A stretch of 64,000 nucleotides of DNA, from NCBI GenBank assembly GCA_015491895.1, contig WFVA01000085.1:28294-92293 (forward strand), written 5' to 3'. This DNA is from Albidovulum sp. Its GTDB lineage: Bacteria; Pseudomonadota; Alphaproteobacteria; Rhodobacterales; Rhodobacteraceae. Below, one piece after another: positions 8,226 to 16,409 of this stretch. A program made the position numbers and the translations under genes. Every line of letters starts with the position of its first letter. Position 1 is the first letter of the stretch. The notes beneath the pieces are model-generated. The model was not told the DNA's origin. It ran no database searches and saw nothing but the letters and a program-made list of their open reading frames with translations.

Positions 8226-9365
8226 TCAGGCGCTCTTGAACTTGTTCACGTATTCCGTGCGCAGATCCGCATACCAGGGCGGCTCGGCCGGCCAGGGATT
8301 GAGATTGGCCAGCGCATCGCCCGGATAGGCTTCGGCGAAGTTCTTCTTGTAGGTGTCGCTGGCAAATTTGTCAGCCCCGAGGATCGGCGAATTGTAGCCG
8401 TGCTTGTCGATCGCCCTCCCGGCCACTTCCGGGCGGTAGGCATATTCGACCAGCGCATAGGCCTCGTCGATGTTCTCGGCCCCGACCGGCATCGCAAGGC
8501 CGTCCACCCAGGCCATCGCGCCCTCGCGCGGCGCCTGATAGGTCACCGGCTCGCCGGCGGTTTTCAGCGCCAGCGGCGGGCCATCCCATGTCTGACCGAC
8601 AACGACGCCGCCATTGAGGAGGCCCTGCTTCTGGCTGTCGGCATCGTTCCACAGGAGCTTCAGATTTCCTTTGCGCGCGATGCACCAATCGGTGATCTTG
8701 CCCCATGTCTTGCGGAAATTGTCCTCGCTTTCGTAGGCCGCCCAGACAGAGCCCGGCTCGAGCTCTCCGACGGTTTCCATGTAAAGGCCTGCGCAAAGCA
8801 TGCCGGAATGGGGGCGGATCATCGTCTTGCCGGCGTTTTCATCGGCCCAGATCTCGCCGTAGCTCGGCACGCCGTCATCGGCGGCGGGCGCCCAGAGATC
8901 GGTGCGCCAGGCCATGCCCTCGGTGCCCCAGATATGCGGAATCCAGGTGGAACCCTTGCCGAAATCCCAGGCATCGGGGCCGATCTTGGCCATCGCCGGG
9001 TTGGCACGATCGATCGGCACGCGGGCCATGTCCCACGGCTGCAGGAGGCCGAGCGGCGCCCACTGGAGATTGCGGTTGTTGGTGGGGCCGATGACATCAA
9101 AGCCCGAACCATTCGAAGCCTTCATCTTGTTGATGATTTCCTCGTTGGAGCCCACACCGACATAATTCACCTTGATGCCGGTTTCCTTGGTGAAGCCGGC
9201 GAGCATGTCCTCGGGCCAGTAATCCGACCAATCGAGAAGATTGACCTCCCCTGAAGAGGCAAGCGCCTTTGATACGAGCGCCGGGGAAGCCAGCGCGGCA
9301 GCGCCGACGGCCGATCCTCCCTTGAGCACCGATCGCCGGCTTACTCTCTTTTCGGAATCCTTCAT
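8226..9365 (-). CDS. Periplasmic polyamine-type binding protein, PotD-like, Tat-exported
   Basis: Extracellular solute-binding protein (family 1, PotD/PotF type), 379 residues. The N-terminus has a Tat signal (SRRSVLKGG, then AVGAAALASPALVSKALA), so it is probably exported folded. The mature part opens VNLLDWSDYWPEDMLAGF and contains FDVIGPTNNR, typical of polyamine binders. It is first in the minus-strand operon binding protein-ATPase-permease-permease. The ligand is inferred from family and could be another cationic compound. GGGAGAAAGC precedes the ATG. Confidence 0.9.
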   Translation of the reverse strand: MKDSEKRVSRRSVLKGGSAVGAAALASPALVSKALASSGEVNLLDWSDYWPEDMLAGFTKETGIKVNYVGVGSNEEIINKMKASNGSGFDVIGPTNNRNLQWAPLGLLQPWDMARVPIDRANPAMAKIGPDAWDFGKGSTWIPHIWGTEGMAWRTDLWAPAADDGVPSYGEIWADENAGKTMIRPHSGMLCAGLYMETVGELEPGSVWAAYESEDNFRKTWGKITDWCIARKGNLKLLWNDADSQKQGLLNGGVVVGQTWDGPPLALKTAGEPVTYQAPREGAMAWVDGLAMPVGAENIDEAYALVEYAYRPEVAGRAIDKHGYNSPILGADKFASDTYKKNFAEAYPGDALANLNPWPAEPPWYADLRTEYVNKFKSA

Positions 9366-9713
9366 GCTTTCTCCCTCCTGAGATTTCAGGCACCCTGGTG
9401 CCCGCTTGCAATTTTTTCGGCGCGACGTTCCGCCGCATCTTCCGAACGCGTTTCATACTTCTACGTTTCGGACCAAAACGCAAAGCAAGATTTCCTTTAC
9501 CCTGCGGAAAACCTGACCAAAAGGACAAAATGGCAGGCATGTCCGGCCACTGGAAGCCAACCTGCCACAAACAATCCGATCAGGCCCGGGCCCGGGGCAG
9601 CCCGGCCCCCGGGATACCTCGCAGCGATTCGCGAAGCGCGGGCGAAAGGCATGAAATACCGCTTGCCTGCAGCGCACCTGCGGGATTACCCTGAACGCAG
9701 GGGAGGAAAGCAG
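9366..9713. other. Divergent intergenic region between the polyamine and tungstate importers
   Basis: A 348-bp gap without a credible gene, holding control regions for both divergent operons. A short dyad, GGCACC (9389-9394) with GGTGCC (9397-9402), lies 24 bp upstream of the binding-protein start and could be an operator. Near the tupB end, CCTGCG (9677-9682) and CGCAGG (9696-9701) can form a hairpin directly against the tupB ribosome-binding site. Confidence 0.5.
9677..9701 (+). promoter_or_regulatory. Leader hairpin next to the tupB ribosome-binding site
   Basis: A six-base stem (CCTGCG/CGCAGG) with a 13-base loop ends where the GGGAGG ribosome-binding site of tupB begins. It could affect translation. 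I do not recognise it as a known Moco or tungsten-cofactor riboswitch by eye. Confidence 0.35.
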
Positions 9714-10376
9714 ATGCTGCCCGGCAGCCAACTCATGGAAATCGTTGCCTTATCCCTCAAGGTTTCGGTCACGGCCGTTCTGCTTGCCGCGCTGATCGGG
9801 ATCCCGCTTGGCGCGCTCCTCGCAATCCGCCGCTTCCCGGGGCGCACCACGCTCACCGTGCTTGTCAATGCGCTCATGGGATTGCCGCCCGTGGTCGTCG
9901 GGCTCGGGCTTTACCTGCTGCTTTCACGCTCCGGGCCGCTCGGCGTCCTGCAGCTTCTCTACACGCCCACGGCAATGATCATCGCCCAGACGATCCTCGT
10001 CACCCCGGTCATCGCCTCCTTTTCCCAGCAGATCTTCTCCGACCTCCACCACGAGTACGATGAAATGCTGCGCGCCATGCGCGCCAGCCGCTGGCAGACG
10101 GTCCTGACCCTCATCCACGAGGCGCGCCACGCCCTCATCACCGCCATCCTCGCCGGGCTTGGGCGCGCGCTTTCCGAAATCGGCGCGGTGATGATCGTCG
10201 GCGGCAACATCAATCACGCCACCCGCGTGATGACGACGGCCATCGCGCTCGAAACCTCCAAGGGCAATCTCCGGCTCGCGGTATCGCTCGGCCTGATCCT
10301 TCTCGCCCTCTCCTTTGCCATCAATCTCGCGCTCCATTTCCTGCGCAGCCGGCTGGAAAGGGCCGCACATGCCTGA
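9714..10376 (+). CDS. tupB: Tungstate ABC transporter permease TupB
   Basis: Inner-membrane permease for tungstate uptake, 220 residues with five to six hydrophobic helices. It contains MGLPPVVVGLGLYLLLSRSG near residue 50 and the coupling motif LTLIHEARHALITAILAGLG. GRALSEIGAVMIVGGNI is characteristic of the TupB/WtpB group. The start at 9714 is supported by GGGAGGAAAG just upstream; an in-frame ATG at 9651 has none. The stop overlaps tupC by 8 bp. The neighbouring FDH, a W- or Mo-pterin enzyme, is the likely customer for the metal. Confidence 0.9.
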   Translation: MLPGSQLMEIVALSLKVSVTAVLLAALIGIPLGALLAIRRFPGRTTLTVLVNALMGLPPVVVGLGLYLLLSRSGPLGVLQLLYTPTAMIIAQTILVTPVIASFSQQIFSDLHHEYDEMLRAMRASRWQTVLTLIHEARHALITAILAGLGRALSEIGAVMIVGGNINHATRVMTTAIALETSKGNLRLAVSLGLILLALSFAINLALHFLRSRLERAAHA

Positions 10377-11124
10377 GAGCAACATCCTCCCCCTGAAGCC
10401 GAAAGGCCGGCAGGAAGCTGGCGCCGGCTTCCTGATCTCTGTCGATGCGCTCGGCTACAGGCGCGGAGGGCGCAGCCTTCTCGATGCGGTCAGTTTCGAA
10501 CTCAGCCGTGATCCGGGCATCACCGTTCTTCTCGGGCCGAACGGCGCCGGCAAGAGCCTGCTTTTGCGCCTCATCGGCGGGCTGATACGGCCCGACAGCG
10601 GCACGATCCGCTTTTCACCCGATTTCCGGGGGCCGATCGGGATGGTGTTCCAGAAGCCCGTGCTGCTGCGCCGGAGCGTGCGCGCCAATCTTCTGCACGC
10701 GCTCGCCATCGCCCGCATCCCTCGCCGCGAGCGCACTGGCATGTTGGCCCGCCTTCTCGTGGCAGCCGATCTCACCCATTGCGCCGAAAGCCCCGCCCGA
10801 GCGCTTTCGGGCGGCGAGCAGCAGCGCCTCGCCATGGCCCGCGCGCTGGTGGGGGATCCGGGGCTCCTGCTGCTTGACGAACCGACGGCAAGCCTCGACC
10901 CGGCCGCCACCGCCGCCTTCGAGGCGCTGGTGTGCAAGGTGGCCGGAGAGGGCGCGCGGATACTGCTTGTTACCCACGATCTGCATCAGGCCCGGCGCAT
11001 CGCCGATGATGTTCTCTTTCTCCACAAGGGGCGGATCTTCGAGCATACCCCCGCCACCACCTTTTTCCGCGCCCCCGCCTCCGGCGAAGCCGATGCCTAT
11101 TGCAAGGGCACCCTCCTGACCTGA
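10369..11124 (+). CDS. tupC: Tungstate ABC transporter ATPase TupC
   Basis: Cytosolic ATPase of the tungstate importer, 251 residues. It has Walker A LLGPNGAGKSLLLR, Q-loop GMVFQKPVLLRRSV, signature LSGGEQQRLAMARAL, Walker B GLLLLDEPTASLDP and H-loop VTHDLHQAR. There is no TOBE domain, as expected for TupC. The ATG at 10369 has GGAAAGGG upstream and overlaps the tupB stop. Gene order B-C-A puts the binding protein last. Confidence 0.9.
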   Translation: MPESNILPLKPKGRQEAGAGFLISVDALGYRRGGRSLLDAVSFELSRDPGITVLLGPNGAGKSLLLRLIGGLIRPDSGTIRFSPDFRGPIGMVFQKPVLLRRSVRANLLHALAIARIPRRERTGMLARLLVAADLTHCAESPARALSGGEQQRLAMARALVGDPGLLLLDEPTASLDPAATAAFEALVCKVAGEGARILLVTHDLHQARRIADDVLFLHKGRIFEHTPATTFFRAPASGEADAYCKGTLLT

Positions 11125-11149
11125 CCGAATGGAAGGATACCACCCCGCC

Positions 11150-11986
11150 ATGCGCCTCCCTGCCCTGCCTGCCGTTCTGTTCGTTCTCCTGCTGCCTTTG
11201 GCGGCGCTTGCCGGAAAAAACGAGATCATCCTCCAATCCACCACCTCCACCCAGAATTCCGGCCTCTATGAATATCTGCTGCCCCTCCTTGAAAGGGATA
11301 CAGGGCTCAGGGTGAAGGTCGTGGCGGTGGGGACCGGGCAGGCGCTGAAGAATGCCCGCAACTGCGATGGCGATGTGGTGCTGGTGCATGCGCGCGACGC
11401 GGAAGAGAAATTCGTGGCCGATGAATACGGGCTGAAGCGGAATGACGTGATGTATAACGATTTCATCCTGATCGGCCCGGAAGATGATCCTGCGGGCGTG
11501 CGTGAGGCCCGCGACATCACCGAGGCCCTGCAAAGGATCGCCGCCGCGAGGGCACCCTTTGCCTCGCGCGGGGATGACAGCGGCACGCACAGGAAGGAAC
11601 TGCGGCTGTGGAAGGCCGCCGGGCTTGATCCGGGCGCGGCGCGCGAAGGCTGGTATCGCGAAACCGGCTCCGGCATGGGCGCCACGCTCAACATCGCCGC
11701 CGGCATGGGCGCCTATGCCCTCACCGACCGCGCCACATGGATTTCCTTTGCCAACAGGGAAGGCCTCGCCATCCTCCATGAAGGCGATCCGGCCCTCTTC
11801 AATCAGTATGGGGTGATTGCCGTCAATCCCGCGCATTGCCCGGGGATGAACATCAAGGGCGCGGAAACCTTCATTACCTGGCTTCTGTCGGATAAAGGCC
11901 AGAAGGCCATCGCAAGCTACCGCCTGAAGGGGCAGCAGCTGTTCTTTCCCAATGCACATCCCGTCCTGCCCGGCAATGGCGGATGA
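11150..11986 (+). CDS. tupA: Tungstate-binding periplasmic protein TupA
   Basis: Periplasmic binding protein for tungstate (PBP-like superfamily), 278 residues with a Sec signal peptide (LFVLLLPLAALAG). The TupA hallmarks are present: QSTTSTQNSGLYEYLLP at the mature N-terminus and the oxyanion loop ASRGDDSGTHRKE near residue 145. An in-frame ATG at 11129 is possible, but GGAAGGA lies between the two and favours 11150. It ends 7 bp before the convergent rhodanese gene. Its C-terminal motif reappears in the cytochrome at 23963. Confidence 0.92.
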   Translation: MRLPALPAVLFVLLLPLAALAGKNEIILQSTTSTQNSGLYEYLLPLLERDTGLRVKVVAVGTGQALKNARNCDGDVVLVHARDAEEKFVADEYGLKRNDVMYNDFILIGPEDDPAGVREARDITEALQRIAAARAPFASRGDDSGTHRKELRLWKAAGLDPGAAREGWYRETGSGMGATLNIAAGMGAYALTDRATWISFANREGLAILHEGDPALFNQYGVIAVNPAHCPGMNIKGAETFITWLLSDKGQKAIASYRLKGQQLFFPNAHPVLPGNGG

Positions 11987-11993
11987 AGCTCGG

Positions 11994-12371
11994 TCAGCCG
12001 TTCCTGAGCACCAGGCTCCCGGTATGGGGATCAATGGCCTTGTAGGGGAGCTTCGCGGCCTTCCAGGCGCCAAACCCCCCATCCATATGCGCAATCCGCC
12101 TGATCCCCGATTTCGCGCAAAGCTCCGCCATGGCATGCGAGCGCTTGCCCGAGCCGCAGTGCAGCACGATCGGCTTGCCTTCCTGACTTGGCAGATTGGC
12201 GGGATCGAAGATCGACATCGGGAAAAGCAGCGCCTGAGGAAGATGCTCGAAGGCATATTCCGCGGCCGTGCGCACATCGATCACCACGATTTCGTGGCTG
12301 CCGATCTTCTCAAGCACTTCCTCGGGCGTGTAGATGGTAAATTCCGCTCCGGCGAGGGGCTCGGTTTTCAT
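11994..12371 (-). CDS. Rhodanese-like single-domain protein
   Basis: A 125-residue rhodanese fold with the catalytic loop CGSGKRS (Cys present), preceded by VVIDVRTAAEYAFEHLPQA near residue 30. Rhodaneses move sulfane sulfur. At the end of an FDH operon, a role in sulfuration (FdhD-like chemistry or repair of the terminal sulfido ligand) is a reasonable inference, but there is no direct evidence. The start at 12371 follows AAGGAGG. It is the last gene of the minus-strand run that starts with DUF3305. Confidence 0.85.
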   Translation of the reverse strand: MKTEPLAGAEFTIYTPEEVLEKIGSHEIVVIDVRTAAEYAFEHLPQALLFPMSIFDPANLPSQEGKPIVLHCGSGKRSHAMAELCAKSGIRRIAHMDGGFGAWKAAKLPYKAIDPHTGSLVLRNG

Positions 12372-12472
12372 GGCACATTCCTCCTTCAAGATGATGGCCT
12401 GCCACCCTGCTCGCCATATGCGCTCCCTCTTTCCGATATGGGGGCGGCCAGCTTCCTGAAGAAGAGGTGCCG

Positions 12473-13915
12473 CTATTTTTTCGCGGCCGGTTTCCGGCGC
12501 GCGGCCGATCTGCCCTTCCCGGCCTTCTTCGCCCCCGCCGCGCGCTTTCCCACACCCTTCGGTTTCGCGCCACTGCCGGGTGCCTTCAAGGGCGGCTGAT
12601 CGGTAATCATGTTCGCCCCGATCAGATCGATCAGGCTTTCGATCTGCTTCCCGAAGCCCGTGGCCTCGATATCGCGCCCCAGGGTCATTTCGCATATATT
12701 GCAGCTGGTGACGAAATGATCGGCGCCGGTTTCCTCCACCGCGCGCTTCTTCAATTCGAACGCCTTGAGACGCAGCGGCCCGGCGCGTTCATTGGCCAGC
12801 ACCCCGCCGCCGCCCCCGCAGCAGAAGGCATCAAGCCCGTGCGGATCCATCTCGCGCAGTTCCATGCCAAGGGCACGCATCAGGATGCGCGGCTTCTCCT
12901 CGAGCCCGCCGCGGCGGATCTGCTGGCAGGGATCATGGAAGGTGGCGCTTTCGCCCACCGGCCTGCATTCGAGCTTTCCGTCCTCCACGGCATCCGCCAG
13001 CACCTCGACGATATGGCGGATCTTGATGTCATCCACCGGGGCGCCATACCATTTCGCCGCCTCCCAGCGCGTCGCCCCCCAGGCATGGCCGCATTCGGGC
13101 ACGATCAGCATGGACGCGCCGATCTCGCGCGCCTTGTCGATCAGGCGCACGGTGAGCGCCCCCTGAAGCTCCATGTTGCCGGAAAGATAGCCGAAGTTCG
13201 TGGCTTCGAAGGCATCCGAGCAGAATGTCCAGTCATACCCCAGATGGTGCAGCACCCGCGCCATGCTGGCCACGCCGAAATGGCGGTTTTCCAGCGCTTC
13301 GGGGGTGATCGTCATCAGCACATCGGCCTTCGGCTTGTCGAGCGGCAGGGGAATGCCGTATTCCTTCTCGATCTCCTTGATCGTCTTCCTGAAATCCTCG
13401 GGGCTTCCGAAGGGGCTGTGCTGCTTCTCGGCATTGCGCACGATCCGCGCCAGACGGTCAGGGAGCAGCCCGGCGGCATACATGCCCCGGCGCGCGTCCT
13501 TGACGAGCGAGGCGATATCGATCCCCATGGGGCAGGCCAGCGTGCAGCGGCCGCACATGTTGCAGCTGTCGTAGATCAGCTCTTCCCATTCTTCGAGTTC
13601 CTCGATCGTCAGCTTCGGCTTGCGCCCGAGGAGGCCGTGAAGCCAGGAAAAGGGGCCGTGGGTGAGCGCATAGGCATCCTCGAAGGGCTTGATCTTGTGG
13701 ATCGGCGTGTATTTCTCCTCCCCCGTCGCGAGATAGAAATGGCAGGCTTCGGCGCAAAGCCCGCAGCGCACGCAGGCATTCATCCAGCTCTGCGCCCTGG
13801 GGCCGAATTCGGCAATGAAGCCGGCCATGGCATTTTCCACCCGGACCTCATCGGGAAGATCGCGCTGCTTGTCGAAATTTCGGTGCTTTTCGGTGGTATC
13901 GCTCGTCATGGCCAT
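12473..13915 (-). CDS. HdrD/GlpC-like iron-sulfur electron-transfer protein
   Basis: A 480-residue cytosolic (Fe-S)-binding protein. Two ferredoxin-type clusters are marked by CVRCGLCAEACHFY (near residue 48) and CNMCGRCTLACPMG (near 118). A complete cysteine-rich CCG domain follows: HDPCQQI, FCCGGGGG, then SCNICEM, as in heterodisulfide-reductase HdrD, DsrK and TmcB. A first, incomplete CCG-like half contains PECGHAWG. The tail is Lys/Ala/Arg-rich. It is 6 bp after the NarI-like gene, the same membrane-cytochrome plus HdrD pairing as DsrMK, TmcBC and HdrDE, but here attached to an FDH operon. The electron acceptor is unknown. Confidence 0.85.
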   Translation of the reverse strand: MAMTSDTTEKHRNFDKQRDLPDEVRVENAMAGFIAEFGPRAQSWMNACVRCGLCAEACHFYLATGEEKYTPIHKIKPFEDAYALTHGPFSWLHGLLGRKPKLTIEELEEWEELIYDSCNMCGRCTLACPMGIDIASLVKDARRGMYAAGLLPDRLARIVRNAEKQHSPFGSPEDFRKTIKEIEKEYGIPLPLDKPKADVLMTITPEALENRHFGVASMARVLHHLGYDWTFCSDAFEATNFGYLSGNMELQGALTVRLIDKAREIGASMLIVPECGHAWGATRWEAAKWYGAPVDDIKIRHIVEVLADAVEDGKLECRPVGESATFHDPCQQIRRGGLEEKPRILMRALGMELREMDPHGLDAFCCGGGGGVLANERAGPLRLKAFELKKRAVEETGADHFVTSCNICEMTLGRDIEATGFGKQIESLIDLIGANMITDQPPLKAPGSGAKPKGVGKRAAGAKKAGKGRSAARRKPAAKK

Positions 13916-13921
13916 GCCCTC

Positions 13922-14572
13922 CTATGCCCTGGTGCCCCGCCGCCCGGCCATGGCGCCGGTGAAGCCGCGCGAGAAGGGCCAGGTGAATGTGTGCATCAGG
14001 CTCGAGAAGGGGAAATAGATCAGCCACAGTTCGACCAGCCCCAGATGCAGCCCGCGCAGGAATGCGCTCTGCTCGCCGAGCGCCATGCAGCCCGTCAGCA
14101 TGACGATGAAGGTCAGCCCGGCGGCGACATGATCGTCCGGGCGCGAGATCAGCCGCACCACGGGATCGACGAAGCGGCGCAGCCAGAGCGTGATCAGACC
14201 GGCGAAGGCGAACTGGGCCGAGAGAATGAAGCCCCAGCGCGGAATCGGATCCCAGGGCAGGTTCACGATCTTCTCGCGTATGAATTCCACATGCGGCGCC
14301 GCGAACAGCAGGAGGACGAACAGCCCGATATGGAAGCTGTATCCCGCGATGGTCACGAACCAGGCCTTGCCGTTGCCCAGCAGCCGCCGCCAGGGCAGGA
14401 AATGGCCGAGGATCGTGCGCAGCGCCCCCAGGAAGGGTGATCCGGCCGGGCGGGCCTCGGCTTCGCGCCGCCCCGTGAACAGGATGACGATCAGGCGGAA
14501 GGCGGCAAAGGCGACGAAGATGCTCGCCGAAGCGATCCAGAGCGGCCCTTCGAGAAGCTCGAGCAGTGTCAT
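13922..14572 (-). CDS. NarI-like membrane cytochrome b
   Basis: A 216-residue inner-membrane protein with about five hydrophobic helices, resembling the gamma subunit of nitrate reductase and DsrM/HdrE cytochromes. Histidines inside helices (AGYSFHIGLFVLLLFAAPH; FSSLMHTFTWPFSRG) are candidate haem b ligands. It overlaps the FDH gamma gene by 4 bp and is followed by the HdrD-like gene. No nitrate reductase catalytic subunit is near, so it probably serves the HdrD-like partner by moving electrons between quinone and the iron-sulfur protein. Confidence 0.82.
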   Translation of the reverse strand: MTLLELLEGPLWIASASIFVAFAAFRLIVILFTGRREAEARPAGSPFLGALRTILGHFLPWRRLLGNGKAWFVTIAGYSFHIGLFVLLLFAAPHVEFIREKIVNLPWDPIPRWGFILSAQFAFAGLITLWLRRFVDPVVRLISRPDDHVAAGLTFIVMLTGCMALGEQSAFLRGLHLGLVELWLIYFPFSSLMHTFTWPFSRGFTGAMAGRRGTRA

Positions 14573-15633
14573 GCGCCTTCCTCCGCCGTTTCCCGGGCCT
14601 GATCGCCGCTTTCAGCCTTTTCAAGCTCCTCCTCGAGCCAGCGATCATGATGCGCCCGCGCCCAGTTCTCGTCCACGTAACCATCCACCATGCCCTTGAG
14701 CGTGCCCCTGGTGCCGATCGTGCCGAGATAGATATGCCCGAGCGAAAACCCGATCATCACCAGTGCGGCGATGGCATGGATCAGCTCGGAAAGGTGAATC
14801 GTGTTGCGGGTGGCGAGATCATCGGGGAAGAGCATGATGAAGCCGGTCACGCTCAGCGCGCCACCGGCGATGACGGCTGTCCAGAACCATGCCTTTTCCC
14901 CGAGGTTGTAGCGCCCCGCCGGGGCATGGCCGCCGAAGAAGCCGCCCCCCTTCAGCAGCCATTTGATATCCACGAGCGAGGGGAAATTGCCGCGCAGGAA
15001 ATGCACGAAAAGGCCGAGCAGGAAAAGCGCGAATATGGGGCCGAAGAGATTGTGCGCCTGCATCGCCGCCGTCAGCAGGATGCTGTGCGCCTCCTTGCCG
15101 ATCAGGGGCAGGATGAAGGGGCGGCCGAACAGGATCGAAAGCCCCGTGAGCCCCATCAGGATGAACACGAAGGCGACCGACCAGTGCACGATCCGCTGGC
15201 TCAGGCGAAAGCGCAGGATCCTGCGGCCGCTGTCCTCGCCGTGTCCCACAGGGCCACGGATGAGGTAGAACAGCACCAGAAGCCCCAGAATGGCGAGAAG
15301 CCCCCACGCCCCGTAATGCACGATGGGGCTCTTTTCGGGATTGCGCAGCTTCGCCCACTCCCAGCCTTCGGAATTGATGACCGATCCCGCTTCCGGGCTC
15401 CCCGTCGGCGGGTTTGCAATCCCGCCCGCGCCGAGGCGCAGATCATGCCAGATCTCGGCATCGCTGCGCTTGCCGAGCGTGTTCGGCGGGCCCGGATCGG
15501 CTTGTGCGGCACCGCTTTCCTGTGCCCGAAGGCCGCCAACCCCCGTCAGAGCCGGCATGGCCATGAGGAAAAATGCCGGAATGAGCAGGCTCCACAGGAG
15601 CCGGACAGCGCTGTGCCCCTTGTTGGTGGCCAT
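14569..15633 (-). CDS. Formate dehydrogenase gamma subunit (cytochrome b)
   Basis: Membrane cytochrome b of the FDH complex, 354 residues, passing electrons from the beta subunit to quinone. An N-terminal hydrophobic segment (LLWSLLIPAFFLMAMPAL) is followed by a periplasmic-looking stretch and then the FdnI/FdoI-type core: RIVHWSVAFVFILMGLTG, QAHNLFGPIFALFLLG and ELIHAIAALVMIGFSLGH, all with haem-ligand-type histidines. The start at 15633 has CAGGAA directly upstream. The longer open frame reaching 15921 overlaps the beta gene and is not coding. Confidence 0.9.
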   Translation of the reverse strand: MATNKGHSAVRLLWSLLIPAFFLMAMPALTGVGGLRAQESGAAQADPGPPNTLGKRSDAEIWHDLRLGAGGIANPPTGSPEAGSVINSEGWEWAKLRNPEKSPIVHYGAWGLLAILGLLVLFYLIRGPVGHGEDSGRRILRFRLSQRIVHWSVAFVFILMGLTGLSILFGRPFILPLIGKEAHSILLTAAMQAHNLFGPIFALFLLGLFVHFLRGNFPSLVDIKWLLKGGGFFGGHAPAGRYNLGEKAWFWTAVIAGGALSVTGFIMLFPDDLATRNTIHLSELIHAIAALVMIGFSLGHIYLGTIGTRGTLKGMVDGYVDENWARAHHDRWLEEELEKAESGDQARETAEEGA

Positions 15634-15788
15634 TTCCTGAAACCCTCGTTCTTTCGCTGGCGGATGTTCGCGGGCGGCCCCGCACCGGACGGCGCGGGCG
15701 GGGAAAGCCGATTCGCCCCGGCATGACCGGCCCGCTGATGACTGGCCAGGGCCGGACCCCGGCCAGCCACCAGCAGAAAGGGAAGCGC

Positions 15789-16397
15789 TCAGCCGCCCTT
15801 CTGTTCGTAGGCCGTTCCCCAGCCCCAGGCACCGGAGCCGAAACCGCGCGCCACCACACGCTCGCGGTAGACGGCCGAAACATCCTCGCCATCCCCGGCC
15901 AGAAGCGCCTTGGTGGAGCACATCTCGGCACAGATCGGCAGCTTGCCCTCGGCGATCCGGTTGGCCCCGTATTTCTGATACTCGGCCGCCGAATTGTCAG
16001 GCTCCGGGCCACCGGCGCAGAATGTGCATTTGTCCATCTTGCCGCGCGAGCCGAAGCTGCTGGCCTGCGGAAACTGCGGTGCCCCGAAGGGGCAGGCATA
16101 GAAGCAGTAGCCGCAGCCGATGCACAGATCCTTGTCGTGCAGCACGATGCCTTCTTCCGTCTGGTAGAAGCAGTCCACCGGACAGACGGCCATGCAGGGC
16201 GCGTCCGAGCAATGCATGCAAGCGACAGAAATCGTGCGCTCGCCGGGCGCGCCATCGCCGATCGTCACCACGCGGCGGCGGTTGATGCCCCAGGGCACGT
16301 TGTTTTCGTTCTTGCAGGCCGTGACGCAGGCGTTGCACTCAATGCAGCGTTCGGCGTCACACAAGAACTTTGCGCGGGCTTTACCTCCAAGTCCCAT
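15789..16397 (-). CDS. Formate dehydrogenase beta subunit (4x[4Fe-4S])
   Basis: Electron-transfer subunit of 202 residues. Four cysteine groups typical of FdnH/FdoH are visible: CIECNACVTACKNEN, CMHCSDAPCMAVCPVDC, CIGCGYCFYACPFG and CTFC with CAEMC. It lacks the C-terminal membrane helix of E. coli FdnH, so it would dock to the gamma subunit only through its globular part. It sits 12 bp after the alpha gene with AGGAGGATGAAAG upstream. Confidence 0.92.
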   Translation of the reverse strand: MGLGGKARAKFLCDAERCIECNACVTACKNENNVPWGINRRRVVTIGDGAPGERTISVACMHCSDAPCMAVCPVDCFYQTEEGIVLHDKDLCIGCGYCFYACPFGAPQFPQASSFGSRGKMDKCTFCAGGPEPDNSAAEYQKYGANRIAEGKLPICAEMCSTKALLAGDGEDVSAVYRERVVARGFGSGAWGWGTAYEQKGG

Positions 16398-16409
16398 CTT
16401 TCATCCTCC

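Noticed and set aside
9603..9713. Known Moco riboswitch
   Set aside because: I could not match the conserved core by eye; only a local hairpin is supported, so I list it as an unassigned leader structure.
12467..14440. A 657-codon plus-strand frame
   Set aside because: It is antisense to the HdrD-like and NarI-like genes, which have clear cysteine and haem motifs; the plus translation shows none.
13922..14572. Nitrate reductase gamma subunit as a literal function
   Set aside because: No NarG, NarH or NarJ gene is present; the HdrD-like partner and FDH context make a DsrM/HdrE-like role more likely.
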